Below are positions 7,316-13,931 of a stretch of 16,815 bases of DNA, piece after piece. Source of the stretch: Actinomycetota bacterium. GTDB lineage: Bacteria; Actinomycetota; Actinomycetes; S36-B12; CAIYMF01. Location of the stretch: NCBI GenBank assembly GCA_009699025.1, contig WLOZ01000007.1, positions 1-16,815 of the forward strand. Reading direction: 5' to 3'. Position 1 is the stretch's first letter. Every line of letters begins with the position of its first letter. Under the pieces are notes generated by a model. It did no database searches and was not told where the DNA came from. It saw nothing but the letters and a program-made list of their open reading frames with translations. The position numbers were made by a program, and so were the translations under genes.

Positions 7316-7803
7316 GACTTCTGCCCCAGGGCTACGTCAACGGCCTGCCGCTCCTCGGGAGACAGCTGGTTGTCGCTCGAGCCGGCACGAACGCCCTTGA
7401 TGTAGAGGCGGGTCTCAGACCGAGCGTGGATCGACGTGAGGACGAGCCCGTTGGCGCCATCATCGAGCATGGCCGCCGAGAAGGAGAGCCGGCCGGCCAG
7501 ATCATTGAACGCGTCGTACCGCACCACCGACACGTGGCGAACCGCGTCACCGAGTTCGTAGCGAAGCCGCTTGATCTCCGAGCGCATTGCTCCGACGTTA
7601 TCGCGGAGGTCGTCCATGGCTTCGACGTTGCGTGCCACCACCTCCACGAAGGTGTCAGCGCCGTCACGACTCTCGAGCAGCGCATACCCCCGGTTCAGCT
7701 TGCTCAGTCGCAGGGCCAGCGCCATCGCCACGCCCAGTGCCACCACAGCCACCCCGAGGGCAAGCAGGGTCAGCACGGAGGAGGAGGAAGAGTCGAGGAG
7801 CAC
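7312..7803 (-). CDS. DUF4446 family single-pass membrane protein
   Basis: 163-residue protein of unknown function. One N-terminal transmembrane helix spans about residues 9-32, followed by a likely helical or coiled-coil region (35-90) and the conserved DUF4446 core: VVRYDAFNDLAGRLSFSAAM (95-114), LDDGANGLVLTSI and RSETRLYIKGV. It ends with LSPEERQAVDVA. The cytoplasmic domain is probably on the inside. The GTG start at 7803 has no Shine-Dalgarno; TAGCCT sits exactly six bases before it, suggesting a leaderless transcript. It overlaps pheA by four bases, so pheA is probably expressed from the same promoter. I know of no biochemical role for DUF4446. Confidence 0.88.
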   Translation of the reverse strand: MLLDSSSSSVLTLLALGVAVVALGVAMALALRLSKLNRGYALLESRDGADTFVEVVARNVEAMDDLRDNVGAMRSEIKRLRYELGDAVRHVSVVRYDAFNDLAGRLSFSAAMLDDGANGLVLTSIHARSETRLYIKGVRAGSSDNQLSPEERQAVDVALGQKS

Positions 7804-7809
7804 CGGATC

Positions 7810-7815
7810 AGGCTA
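7810..7815 (-). promoter_or_regulatory. Candidate -10 box (TAGCCT) of the DUF4446-pheA transcript
   Basis: TAGCCT ends six bases before the GTG start and there is no Shine-Dalgarno, as expected for a leaderless mRNA. The same ten bases, CGGATAGCCT, occur at the same place before the DUF5926 gene (9132-9123). No convincing -35 box was found. Confidence 0.45.
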
Positions 7816-7863
7816 TCCGCACGGGGCTGGCAGCGTTGCGGCGACGGCAGTTATCACCGTGCT

Positions 7864-7893
7864 GAGGCCCGGGACGAAGCCAGTCGGGACCTC
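7864..7893 (+). terminator. Possible plus-strand terminator-like hairpin
   Basis: GAGGCCCG (7864-7871) pairs with CGGGACCTC (7885-7893) with one bulged A, followed by TTAATTATT. No plus-strand gene lies directly upstream, so it might end antisense transcripts or be part of the DUF4446 upstream region. Confidence 0.3.
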
Positions 7894-7980
7894 TTAATTA
7901 TTGCTGAATGCCTAGACATGCCGCAGAAAAGTCCGAGAGAGGCCTCGAGAGATGACATCGGGATCTATCAGACAAATAGT

Positions 7981-8020
7981 GTTCGGACGCCGCCGACGGG
8001 GGATGCAGCGACGCCCGAAC
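7981..8020 (-). terminator. Hairpin downstream of the DUF5926 gene
   Basis: Two 15-base arms (8020-8006 and 7995-7981) pair fully on minus-strand RNA if three G-U wobbles are allowed, with a 10-base loop, followed by ACTATTTGT. On plus-strand RNA the same positions would be A-C mismatches, so the structure favours minus-strand transcripts. It is about 120 bases after the DUF5926 stop codon and may be its terminator. Confidence 0.45.
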
Positions 8021-8141
8021 TAGAGCAACCTAACAGATTGCGCATGAGCCGTGTCACGACTCGCCGACGAGCGAATTTTCTTGCTGCATTCTGAATTACG
8101 GTCTCCGATTCTTGCCACGGACCATCCGACCAGCGGACTTC

Positions 8142-9116
8142 TCAGCTCAGCGTGACCTGGCGATTCACCAATCCCGCTCGCGCCCGTCGCTCGTTCGGCG
8201 TGAGCCCCGAGTCGATGGCATAGGCCTCGTCAAACCTCGCCAACCACGGGCCCGTCTCGGCCTCAAGCGGTGCGCTGCCCGTGCCGACCGGCAGGTCCCA
8301 CACCGGAATGATTAGGCCGAGCGCACGGAACGAGCCGACAAAGCGGCTTCCCTCGCCCACACCGATAGCGCCGGCTGCATGCAGCCGAGCCAGCGCGTCG
8401 AGGGCGCGTGTCTCATCGCGGTCGAGTACCCAGCGCAGATGCTCCTTGGCACCCGCGTCGCACCAGTAGGCGGAATCGACCGCGCTGAGCCGCGCGGTGG
8501 GAATGATGCCCTCGCTCGCGCTCTGCAACGACTCGGCGACCTCACCCTCGACGTCGGCCACACCGCTGACCCAGAACTCGAAGTCCGAGTGCACGGTCAC
8601 CTCGAGTCGCTGACCGAGGTCGACGAGGTCCTGCAGTCTCGGACCATCATCGGGAAGCCCGGCAGGAGGGATCGGAGTTCCAGGCTCCGAGCCGACGGCG
8701 CGCATCAGCGCATCGGCTAGGTCGCGGCTGAGGTCCCCCGAGCCGGTCTGCGTCTGCAGCCCCAGCAGGATCGAGCCGTCCGACCGATGCAGTGCTGGCC
8801 ACGCCATGGGCAGCACCGTGGCCAGTGTGATCACGCGGCCAGCGGCGAGGCCGGCCTCCGCATGTGCGACCAGCGTGAGGGGCGCCGTCGCCGAGGGCAC
8901 CAACTCTCGCATCGCGACCCAGTCGGCCTCGCCTGGAAGTCCCTCGAAGGGGCGCGCCACCACGCGCTCACCACGCTGCGCTGCCGCTCTGCCGTGGCAC
9001 GCCTTGTAACGACGGCCACTGCCGCACGGACACGGCTCCCTCAGTGCCACCACGGGCACATCGGCGTCAGGAGTTGTGGGGGAGGGCGCTGCGGACTTCG
9101 GTTTCTTGGTGGCCAT
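8142..9116 (-). CDS. DUF5926 family protein with SEC-C zinc motif
   Basis: 324-residue soluble protein of unknown function, of a type widespread in Actinobacteria. A SEC-C metal-binding motif lies at the N-terminus: C29-x-C31-x8-C40-H41 (EPCPCGSGRRYKACHGR), preceded by a Lys/Pro/Ala-rich tail. The remaining 270 residues match the DUF5926 type (for example WVAMRELVPSATAPL, LLGLQTQTGSGDLSRDLA, YWCDAGAKEHLRWV). Because of the SEC-C motif such proteins are sometimes mislabelled as SecA; there is no ATPase domain here. ATG 9116 has no Shine-Dalgarno but has TAGCCT six bases upstream; this box overlaps the stop codon of the upstream phosphodiesterase gene (9-base gap). A hairpin at 7981-8020 may end the transcript. 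Confidence 0.9.
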   Translation of the reverse strand: MATKKPKSAAPSPTTPDADVPVVALREPCPCGSGRRYKACHGRAAAQRGERVVARPFEGLPGEADWVAMRELVPSATAPLTLVAHAEAGLAAGRVITLATVLPMAWPALHRSDGSILLGLQTQTGSGDLSRDLADALMRAVGSEPGTPIPPAGLPDDGPRLQDLVDLGQRLEVTVHSDFEFWVSGVADVEGEVAESLQSASEGIIPTARLSAVDSAYWCDAGAKEHLRWVLDRDETRALDALARLHAAGAIGVGEGSRFVGSFRALGLIIPVWDLPVGTGSAPLEAETGPWLARFDEAYAIDSGLTPNERRARAGLVNRQVTLS

Positions 9117-9122
9117 ACGAGG

Positions 9123-9128
9123 AGGCTA
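9123..9128 (-). promoter_or_regulatory. Candidate -10 box (TAGCCT) of the DUF5926 gene
   Basis: TAGCCT ends six bases before the ATG; its first three bases are the TAG stop codon of the phosphodiesterase gene. No Shine-Dalgarno is present. It may be an internal leaderless promoter within the gene string. Confidence 0.4.
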
Positions 9129-9950
9129 TCCGGCTGACAATTTACCCACTCGACGCCCCACATCGCCGACCACCGCCGCCGGTCGATTAGTGATGATGCC
9201 GTCGACGCCGAGACTGACACAGAAGGCGACGTCGACAGGCTCATCGACGGTCCAGACGTGCACGCGGTGGCCCCGAGACTGCGCGCGCGCAACGTAGCCG
9301 GGATCAACCCTCAGCACCTCAAGACCCGGACCAGCGACCACCGCACCCGCGGGAAGGCCTCCGTCGCGCAGATGGGCGGGAGGCTGCGAGGTGAGGTACA
9401 CGGTGGGCACCGAGGGTGCGAGCACCCGCATACGATGCAGCGCCCGGGCCGAGAACGACATCACGCGCACACCACCCGCCGACTGGGGATCGGCTGCGCT
9501 AGCCCCTGCGGGCACCAGCGCGAATCGGCGCAGAGCCTCAACCACGTGCTCTTCAAGCGACAGTGATTGGCGGGTGGGGTGCTTCGTCTCGATCGACAGT
9601 CCTACTGGCCGCGCCGACGACGTGGCGAGGTCGAGCAGCGTCTCCAGGGTGAGCACTGAGTAGCGGGGCGCAACCTCCCCCGGGGCGGTTGGCGCCGCAC
9701 CTGTCATCCACGATGCGAAGTCGAAGCGCCGCAACTGCGCCAGCGTGCTGGTGTCGACGGCGAGGGTGCCGTTTGAGGTGCGCGAGATCGTGGCATCGTG
9801 CACGCACACGACGTGCCCGTCGGCCGTGAGCCGAACATCGCACTCGAGCGCATCGGCTCCGACCTCGATCGCGCGCTCATACGCGGCGAGAGTGTGCTCG
9901 GCGAACTCGGAACTCGCACCTCGATGCGCGATGACAAGGGGCGGTGTCAT
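9126..9950 (-). CDS. Glycerophosphodiester phosphodiesterase (GDPD family)
   Basis: 274-residue enzyme expected to hydrolyse glycerophosphodiesters to glycerol-3-phosphate and an alcohol. The GDPD signature is visible: IAHRGAS (H9, R10), the EHTLAAYERAIEVGADALECDV block (E18, metal ligands E36 and D38) and VCVHD (H51). The late strand HVWTVDEPVDVAFCVSLGVDGIITNRP is typical of the family C-terminus. The canonical PENT motif is AEHT here. No signal peptide is seen, so it is probably cytosolic. The ATG at 9950 is preferred because HRGAS normally starts within the first ten residues. It lies 26 bases after the FAD oxidase gene and 9 before the DUF5926 gene. Confidence 0.93.
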   Translation of the reverse strand: MTPPLVIAHRGASSEFAEHTLAAYERAIEVGADALECDVRLTADGHVVCVHDATISRTSNGTLAVDTSTLAQLRRFDFASWMTGAAPTAPGEVAPRYSVLTLETLLDLATSSARPVGLSIETKHPTRQSLSLEEHVVEALRRFALVPAGASAADPQSAGGVRVMSFSARALHRMRVLAPSVPTVYLTSQPPAHLRDGGLPAGAVVAGPGLEVLRVDPGYVARAQSRGHRVHVWTVDEPVDVAFCVSLGVDGIITNRPAAVVGDVGRRVGKLSAG

Positions 9951-9976
9951 GCCTTTCAGCATGGCACGCACGCGGC

Positions 9977-11338
9977 TCACGACGTGAAGATCACGCCAGG
10001 CGCGAACAGGCCTTGCGGGTCGAGGGCCGACTTGATCGACCGCATCACGGCGATCTCGGCCTCGCTGCGACACAGGCCAAGGTACGGAGCCTTCTGGCGA
10101 CCCACGCCGTGCTCGGCAGAGATAGACCCGCCCACAGATGCAATGAGGTTCAGCACGCGCTCGTCGACCGAGCTGTCGTTCTCAGCCGGACCGATCACCT
10201 CGATGTGCAGGTTGCCATCGGCCAGATGGCCAAAAACGCCAATGTGGGTCACGTCGTCACGATCGTCGAAGAGGAGTCGAACCTGATCGGCAACGGTGGC
10301 GAGGTACTCGAACGGAACCGACACATCGAGGCGATGGTTAATTCCGAGAGCGTTGAAGGCCTCCCCCTGACCCTCGCGGTAACGCCAGAGCCGCGCGACC
10401 GTGGAAGCGTCGGAGGCAATGGCAGCATCGGCATCGTCGGCAAGAAGCAGTCCGTCGGCGTCGCCACCGTCTTCAACCTCGAGGAGAAGCAGGTACGGCC
10501 ACTGCTGCTCGACCGGCCACGGAAGGTCGTCGAGCGCCATGATGGCCCGCATGCCCACATCGTCGACCATCTCGGCCGCCAGCAGTCGCACATCGGGCGC
10601 CACGGCGTCGCGCACCAGCACGAGGGCCTCGTCGAACCCGCTCACTCCGATGAGTGCGAGGGTTGATCGACCCGGTGGACGATGCAGGCGAAGGCGCACT
10701 GCGGTGATAACCCCCAGCGTGCCCTCACTGCCGACCAGTAGCGAGGCGAGGTCGTAGCCGGTGTTGTCCTTGTCGAGACCACCGAGATGCGACACCACCG
10801 AGCCGTCGGGCAACACAGCCTCGATGCCGGTGACCTGCGCGCGTGTCATGCCGTAGCAGCACACGCGGATGCCACCAGCGTTCGTCGCGAGGGTGCCACC
10901 CACGGTGGCCGTGTCGCGCCCAGCGAGGTCGACCCCGTACTCCCAGCCAGCCGCGGTGGCGTGCCGGCGCAGATCGCCGAGCGTGACCCCCGCGCCGACG
11001 GTGACCTGGCCGGCAAGCTGGTCAACCTCGTCGAGACGAGTAAGCCGGCGAGTGCTCAGAACGATAGGGGGGCCTGCGGGCCCGTGTTCGAAGGCTGGAA
11101 CCGACCCGCCCACCAGTCCGCTGTTGCCGCCCTGCGGATGAATCGGCACTCCGGCATCGCGACAGAGAGCCACCACGGCGACGACCTCGCTGGTCGAGGC
11201 CGGGCGTACCACCGCGCGCGCAGTGCCGTGGAAGCGTCGTGACCAATCGACCAGATAATCGGCCATGATGTCGGGATCGGTGACCACGTGTTCGGGGCCG
11301 ACAACCGCGGCGAGCAGCGCCAGGAACTGGTCGCTCAC
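9977..11338 (-). CDS. FAD-binding oxidase of the GlcD / D-lactate dehydrogenase family
   Basis: 453-residue flavoprotein that probably oxidises a D-2-hydroxy acid. The N-terminal PCMH FAD-binding domain has VRPASTSEVVAVV (44-56), PQGGNSGLVGGSVP (68-81), then TVGGTLATNAGG and LLVGSEGTLGVIT. The C-terminal FAD-oxidase domain carries the metal-site block HLADGNLH (371-378) and SAEHGVGRQK (from 407). PQGGNSGLVGGSVP resembles D-2-hydroxyglutarate and D-lactate dehydrogenases; the substrate cannot be fixed. There is no iron-sulfur domain. The GTG start at 11338 overlaps the rhodanese stop (GTGA), which decides it over an in-frame upstream start. Confidence 0.9.
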   Translation of the reverse strand: MSDQFLALLAAVVGPEHVVTDPDIMADYLVDWSRRFHGTARAVVRPASTSEVVAVVALCRDAGVPIHPQGGNSGLVGGSVPAFEHGPAGPPIVLSTRRLTRLDEVDQLAGQVTVGAGVTLGDLRRHATAAGWEYGVDLAGRDTATVGGTLATNAGGIRVCCYGMTRAQVTGIEAVLPDGSVVSHLGGLDKDNTGYDLASLLVGSEGTLGVITAVRLRLHRPPGRSTLALIGVSGFDEALVLVRDAVAPDVRLLAAEMVDDVGMRAIMALDDLPWPVEQQWPYLLLLEVEDGGDADGLLLADDADAAIASDASTVARLWRYREGQGEAFNALGINHRLDVSVPFEYLATVADQVRLLFDDRDDVTHIGVFGHLADGNLHIEVIGPAENDSSVDERVLNLIASVGGSISAEHGVGRQKAPYLGLCRSEAEIAVMRSIKSALDPQGLFAPGVIFTS

Positions 11339-11640
11339 GTAACGATGGGAAGCCCGGCGCCTGCCCACGCCATCATGCCGCCCGAGACATTGACCGCGTC
11401 GAAGCCCTGCTGGGCGAGCCACTGCCCGACCTCGGCCGAGCGCATTCCCGCCGCGCACACGAGGTACACGGTGCGATCGCGCGGCACCTCAGCGACTCGT
11501 GAGGCGATCTGTGACATAGGCAGGAAGACCGCGGTGGGCGCGTGGCCACTCACCCACTCGTGCTCCTCACGCACGTCGATGAGGTAGCCGTCGTCGGGGA
11601 TCTGGGTGACGCTGATCTCGGGCAGCGCGGGCTCAAACAT
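11335..11640 (-). CDS. Single-domain rhodanese (sulfurtransferase)
   Basis: 101-residue protein with one rhodanese fold that transfers sulfane sulfur through a cysteine persulfide. LIDVREEHEWVSGHAPTAV (20-38) is the CH2A-like motif, and the active-site loop VCAAGMRS has C62 with R67. The end of the fold is VNVSGGMMAWAGAGLPI. Length equals that of GlpE/PspE-type proteins. ATG 11640 has no Shine-Dalgarno; CATACT lies six bases upstream, indicating a leaderless start. It overlaps the FAD oxidase gene by four bases and is divergent from rmlC with a 51-base gap. The partner in sulfur transfer is unknown. Confidence 0.92.
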   Translation of the reverse strand: MFEPALPEISVTQIPDDGYLIDVREEHEWVSGHAPTAVFLPMSQIASRVAEVPRDRTVYLVCAAGMRSAEVGQWLAQQGFDAVNVSGGMMAWAGAGLPIVT

Positions 11641-11646
11641 GGCGTC

Positions 11647-11652
11647 AGTATG
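11647..11652 (-). promoter_or_regulatory. Candidate -10 box (CATACT) of the rhodanese gene
   Basis: CATACT ends six bases before the ATG and resembles a vegetative -10 box. No Shine-Dalgarno is present, fitting a leaderless mRNA. Confidence 0.45.
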
Positions 11653-11679
11653 CCATCGGGCCAGTCCCTTGCCACTCGC

Positions 11680-11685
11680 TAGGGT
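11680..11685 (+). promoter_or_regulatory. Candidate -10 box (TAGGGT) of rmlC
   Basis: TAGGGT ends six bases before the GTG start of rmlC. No separate Shine-Dalgarno at a normal distance is seen. The divergent rhodanese and rmlC promoters must overlap within 51 bases. Confidence 0.45.
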
Positions 11686-11691
11686 GAGAAC

Positions 11692-12291
11692 GTGCAGGTT
11701 GATTCCCTCTCGGTTGCAGACGCATTCGTGCTCACGCCGCGCCAGTTCCCCGACTCACGCGGTGTTTTCCTCGAGTGGTTCAGCGTCAGTTCCTTCAGCG
11801 CTGCCGTCGGGTACCCCCTCGACCTCGCGCAGGCCAACTGCTCGGTGTCATCACGCGGCACTCTGCGTGGGGTGCACTTCGCCGACGTCCCTCCCGGCCA
11901 GGCCAAATACGTCACGTGCGCCACCGGCGCTGTGCTCGACGTCGTGTTCGACATTCGCGTGGGGTCGCCCACCTACGGCGCGCATCACTCGGTACTCCTC
12001 GACACTGTCGACCGTCGCGCGCTCTACCTGCCCGAGGGAGTAGGCCACGCCTTCCTCGCCCTCGAGGACCACTCCACCGTGATGTACCTCTGCAGTACGG
12101 GCTACAACCCTGCTGCCGAGCACGGCATCAACCCACTCGACCCTGCCCTAGGCATCAAGTGGCCAGCCGACATCGAGCCACTGCTCTCCGACAAAGACCG
12201 CGAGGCTCCCCTGCTGGCGGAGGCCGAGGCATCGGGACTGCTGCCCCTCTACGCCGACTGCGTCGCTCGCTATGCCGAGCTTCGAGGCTAG
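11692..12291 (+). CDS. rmlC: dTDP-4-dehydrorhamnose 3,5-epimerase RmlC
   Basis: 199-residue cupin epimerase, third step of dTDP-L-rhamnose synthesis. Catalytic residues line up at the same numbers as in Mycobacterium tuberculosis RmlC: H62 in LRGVHF, K72 in GQAKYV and Y132 in VMYLCSTGYNP. PEGVGHAFLALED (114-126) and GINPLDPALGIKWP (145-158) are family blocks. The GTG start at 11692 gives the usual length. The expected partners rmlA, rmlB and rmlD are not next to it, so rhamnose genes are scattered or lie elsewhere. It is convergent with the tyrosine phosphatase gene, with only 14 bases between stops. The mRNA is probably leaderless. Confidence 0.95.
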   Translation: MQVDSLSVADAFVLTPRQFPDSRGVFLEWFSVSSFSAAVGYPLDLAQANCSVSSRGTLRGVHFADVPPGQAKYVTCATGAVLDVVFDIRVGSPTYGAHHSVLLDTVDRRALYLPEGVGHAFLALEDHSTVMYLCSTGYNPAAEHGINPLDPALGIKWPADIEPLLSDKDREAPLLAEAEASGLLPLYADCVARYAELRG

Positions 12292-12305
12292 GCGCGCACA
12301 CGGAA

Positions 12306-12782
12306 CTAGCGATACTCGGCCGCCAGCTCGTCAGCCAATACGGCGACCGCGTGACGCACCTGCTCGAACACCATCGCGTGTGCCTGATAGCCGATTGCGT
12401 GCGGATCAGGAATATCGGCGTTGAGGTCGAGCAGTCGCACCGCGGCCAACGGATCGAGCGCCGTGACTTCGTCGACCTGCCACTGCTCCATCGCGATCAC
12501 CAGAGTGGCTTCGCGCACATCGTCCGCTGACACGCGCCGCGACACGTGAGCGATGCCCGAGACCGACACCTCCTCCGCCCCCTCGAAGGCGTACGTGCGC
12601 GGCGCATAGCGCCCCACCAGTGCGAGGGCGAGATCACATGCTGGGCGCCCACCGACAGCAGTGACACCCGCGCTCATCACTGTCAGAGGGGTGCCGCGAG
12701 CCTCAAGCTCTGCCGCCAGCAGAAGGGCCGCCGAGGGCGAGCGACAGATGTTAGCGGCGCACACCACAAGCACTGACTTCAC
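12306..12782 (-). CDS. Low-molecular-weight protein tyrosine phosphatase
   Basis: 158-residue cytosolic phosphatase of the LMW-PTP fold. The P-loop CAANICRS (C8 nucleophile, R14) is at the N-terminus, the conserved SAG follows at about 37-39, and the general-acid loop is ADIPDPH with D126. The residue after DP is usually aromatic; here it is His. Family members such as Wzb and PtpA dephosphorylate tyrosine kinases or other proteins, often in surface polysaccharide export, and rmlC is the convergent neighbour. No tyrosine kinase is visible. The GTG start overlaps the stop of the Fpg-like gene (GTGA, 12779-12782), so the two are probably cotranslated. Confidence 0.92.
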   Translation of the reverse strand: MKSVLVVCAANICRSPSAALLLAAELEARGTPLTVMSAGVTAVGGRPACDLALALVGRYAPRTYAFEGAEEVSVSGIAHVSRRVSADDVREATLVIAMEQWQVDEVTALDPLAAVRLLDLNADIPDPHAIGYQAHAMVFEQVRHAVAVLADELAAEYR

Positions 12783-13669
12783 TTGATGAACTTTGACAGC
12801 CGACGGTCTGCCAACGGCTTGCCATCGGTCTGGCAGGTGGCGCAGTACTGCAGCGATGAGTCCGCGAAACTCACCTCGCGCACCACGTCACCGCACACGG
12901 GGCATGACTCGCCGGTGCGTCCGTGCACTCTCATTCCGGCACGCTTCTCCGACTTCAGCAGCGCCGGTCGCTGGCCCACGCTGCGCTCGATGGCGTCACT
13001 CAGCGTCGATTGAATCGCCCGGTGCAGTAGCGCGATGCTGTCGGGCGTGAGTGAGCTGCACGGCGTGAAGGGGCTTAGCCGCGCCACATGCAGCACTTCG
13101 TCGGAATACGCGTTGCCAATTCCGGCGATCAGCGACTGGTCGCGCAGCACTCCCTTCACCTGATGGCGTCCGGCGGCCGAGAGAATCTCAGCTAGCGACT
13201 CGGTGCTGAACGACTCGTCAAGCGGTTCAGGGCCGAGCGACGCGAGTCGGGGCACCTGCATCGCCTCACTCACCACCCACAGGGCCAGGCCCTTGCGAGT
13301 CCCGGCCTCGGTGATGTCGAAGCCGCCGCACAGTTCACCGTCTACCGTCACGAATTGGGCACGCAGCGCCAAGGGTCCCTTACCCGGTCGCACCGGGCCC
13401 GTGGGCACGTCATCACGCCACTGCAGCCAGCCTGCACGCGCAAGGTGCACCACAAGCGACACAGCCGACTCATCGCTGGCTGCCTCCAGCACGAGGAACT
13501 TGCCGCGTCGGCGAATTGCAGTGACGATGCGGCCTTCAAGATCGGCCAGAGGCGGGGCGAAAGTCTTCAACGCAGCGATCGACGCGAGGTCGAGACGTGC
13601 CACCCGAGTACCCAGAATCTTCTCGTCGAGGAAGGTCGCGATGGCCTCAACCTCGGGCAACTCGGGCAT
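12779..13669 (-). CDS. Fpg/Nei-family (MutM-like) DNA glycosylase
   Basis: 296-residue base-excision repair protein. The start PELPEVE gives the catalytic P2 and E3, and K57 in RRRGKFLVLE matches the conserved Fpg lysine. The helix-two-turn-helix is VKGVLRDQSLIAGIGNAYSDE (171-191). The zinc finger has C256, C259, C276 and C279 with canonical spacing, but the arginine expected at position 271 is Ser, and 17 residues (QTDGKPLADRR...) follow the last cysteine where classical Fpg ends almost at once. It is therefore a divergent actinobacterial Fpg/Nei subgroup; damage specificity cannot be predicted. The small ORF (stop 13702) precedes it, and it overlaps the phosphatase gene by four bases. Confidence 0.92.
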   Translation of the reverse strand: MPELPEVEAIATFLDEKILGTRVARLDLASIAALKTFAPPLADLEGRIVTAIRRRGKFLVLEAASDESAVSLVVHLARAGWLQWRDDVPTGPVRPGKGPLALRAQFVTVDGELCGGFDITEAGTRKGLALWVVSEAMQVPRLASLGPEPLDESFSTESLAEILSAAGRHQVKGVLRDQSLIAGIGNAYSDEVLHVARLSPFTPCSSLTPDSIALLHRAIQSTLSDAIERSVGQRPALLKSEKRAGMRVHGRTGESCPVCGDVVREVSFADSSLQYCATCQTDGKPLADRRLSKFIK

Positions 13670-13701
13670 GATTTCATCGTGCCCGAACGATCAGTGAGAA
13701 A

Positions 13702-13881
13702 CTAGGCAGACTCCGGGGTCGGCTCGCCCTTCTTGAGCTTGGCCGCCTCCAGAGTACGGAAGAACTGGCTCTCAGTGATCTCGGCGACGGCCGCACTGGC
13801 TCGCTCGCGGTCGATTTCCACCGAGATAGCCACCGGCCTGCCGGCCGACTTTCCGAAAACCCGACCTAGGAAGCCACGCAC
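13702..13881 (-). CDS. Small hypothetical protein (59 aa)
   Basis: A 60-codon minus-strand frame lies between the ParA-like gene and the Fpg-like gene. It begins at GTG 13881, the first start after an in-frame stop at 13893-13891, and ends TAG at 13702. The predicted protein starts MRGFLGRVFGK, has a central VAISVEIDRERASAAVAEITESQFFRTLE likely strand-helix (written as adjoining segments: VAISVEID, then RERASAAVAEITE, then SQFFRTLE), and ends in a charged KLKKGEPTPESA tail. Third codon positions are mostly G or C, like neighbouring genes, which supports real coding. No signal peptide, membrane segment or known domain was recognised. No strong ribosome-binding site is seen. It is 50 bases downstream of the ParA-like stop and on the same strand, so it may be cotranscribed with it. 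Confidence 0.6.
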   Translation of the reverse strand: MRGFLGRVFGKSAGRPVAISVEIDRERASAAVAEITESQFFRTLEAAKLKKGEPTPESA

Positions 13882-13931
13882 GTCAGCGTCTCATTCCGAC
13901 AGACGTGCGCACATCAGCCACAGCCCGTCGA

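Larger units (their letters stand above)
7816..8141. other. Gene-free stretch with locally lower G+C and two hairpins
   Basis: Between the DUF5926 stop and the DUF4446 promoter. Parts near 7890-7920 and 8085-8115 are clearly richer in A+T than the surroundings. A hairpin at 7864-7893 is followed on the plus strand by TTAATTATT, so it resembles a plus-strand terminator. A larger hairpin lies at 7981-8020. A 58-codon plus-strand frame (7918-8094) has atypical codon use and no ribosome-binding site and was not called. Confidence 0.5.

Noticed and set aside
7918..8094. 58-codon plus-strand frame in the gene-free stretch
   Set aside because: Codon use (several AGA, mixed third positions) is unlike the neighbours, there is no ribosome-binding site or leaderless box, no recognised domain, and it spans the 7981-8020 hairpin.
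8142..9116. SecA-like translocase from the SEC-C motif
   Set aside because: Only the short zinc motif is shared; no Walker motifs or SecA domains are present, and the rest fits DUF5926.
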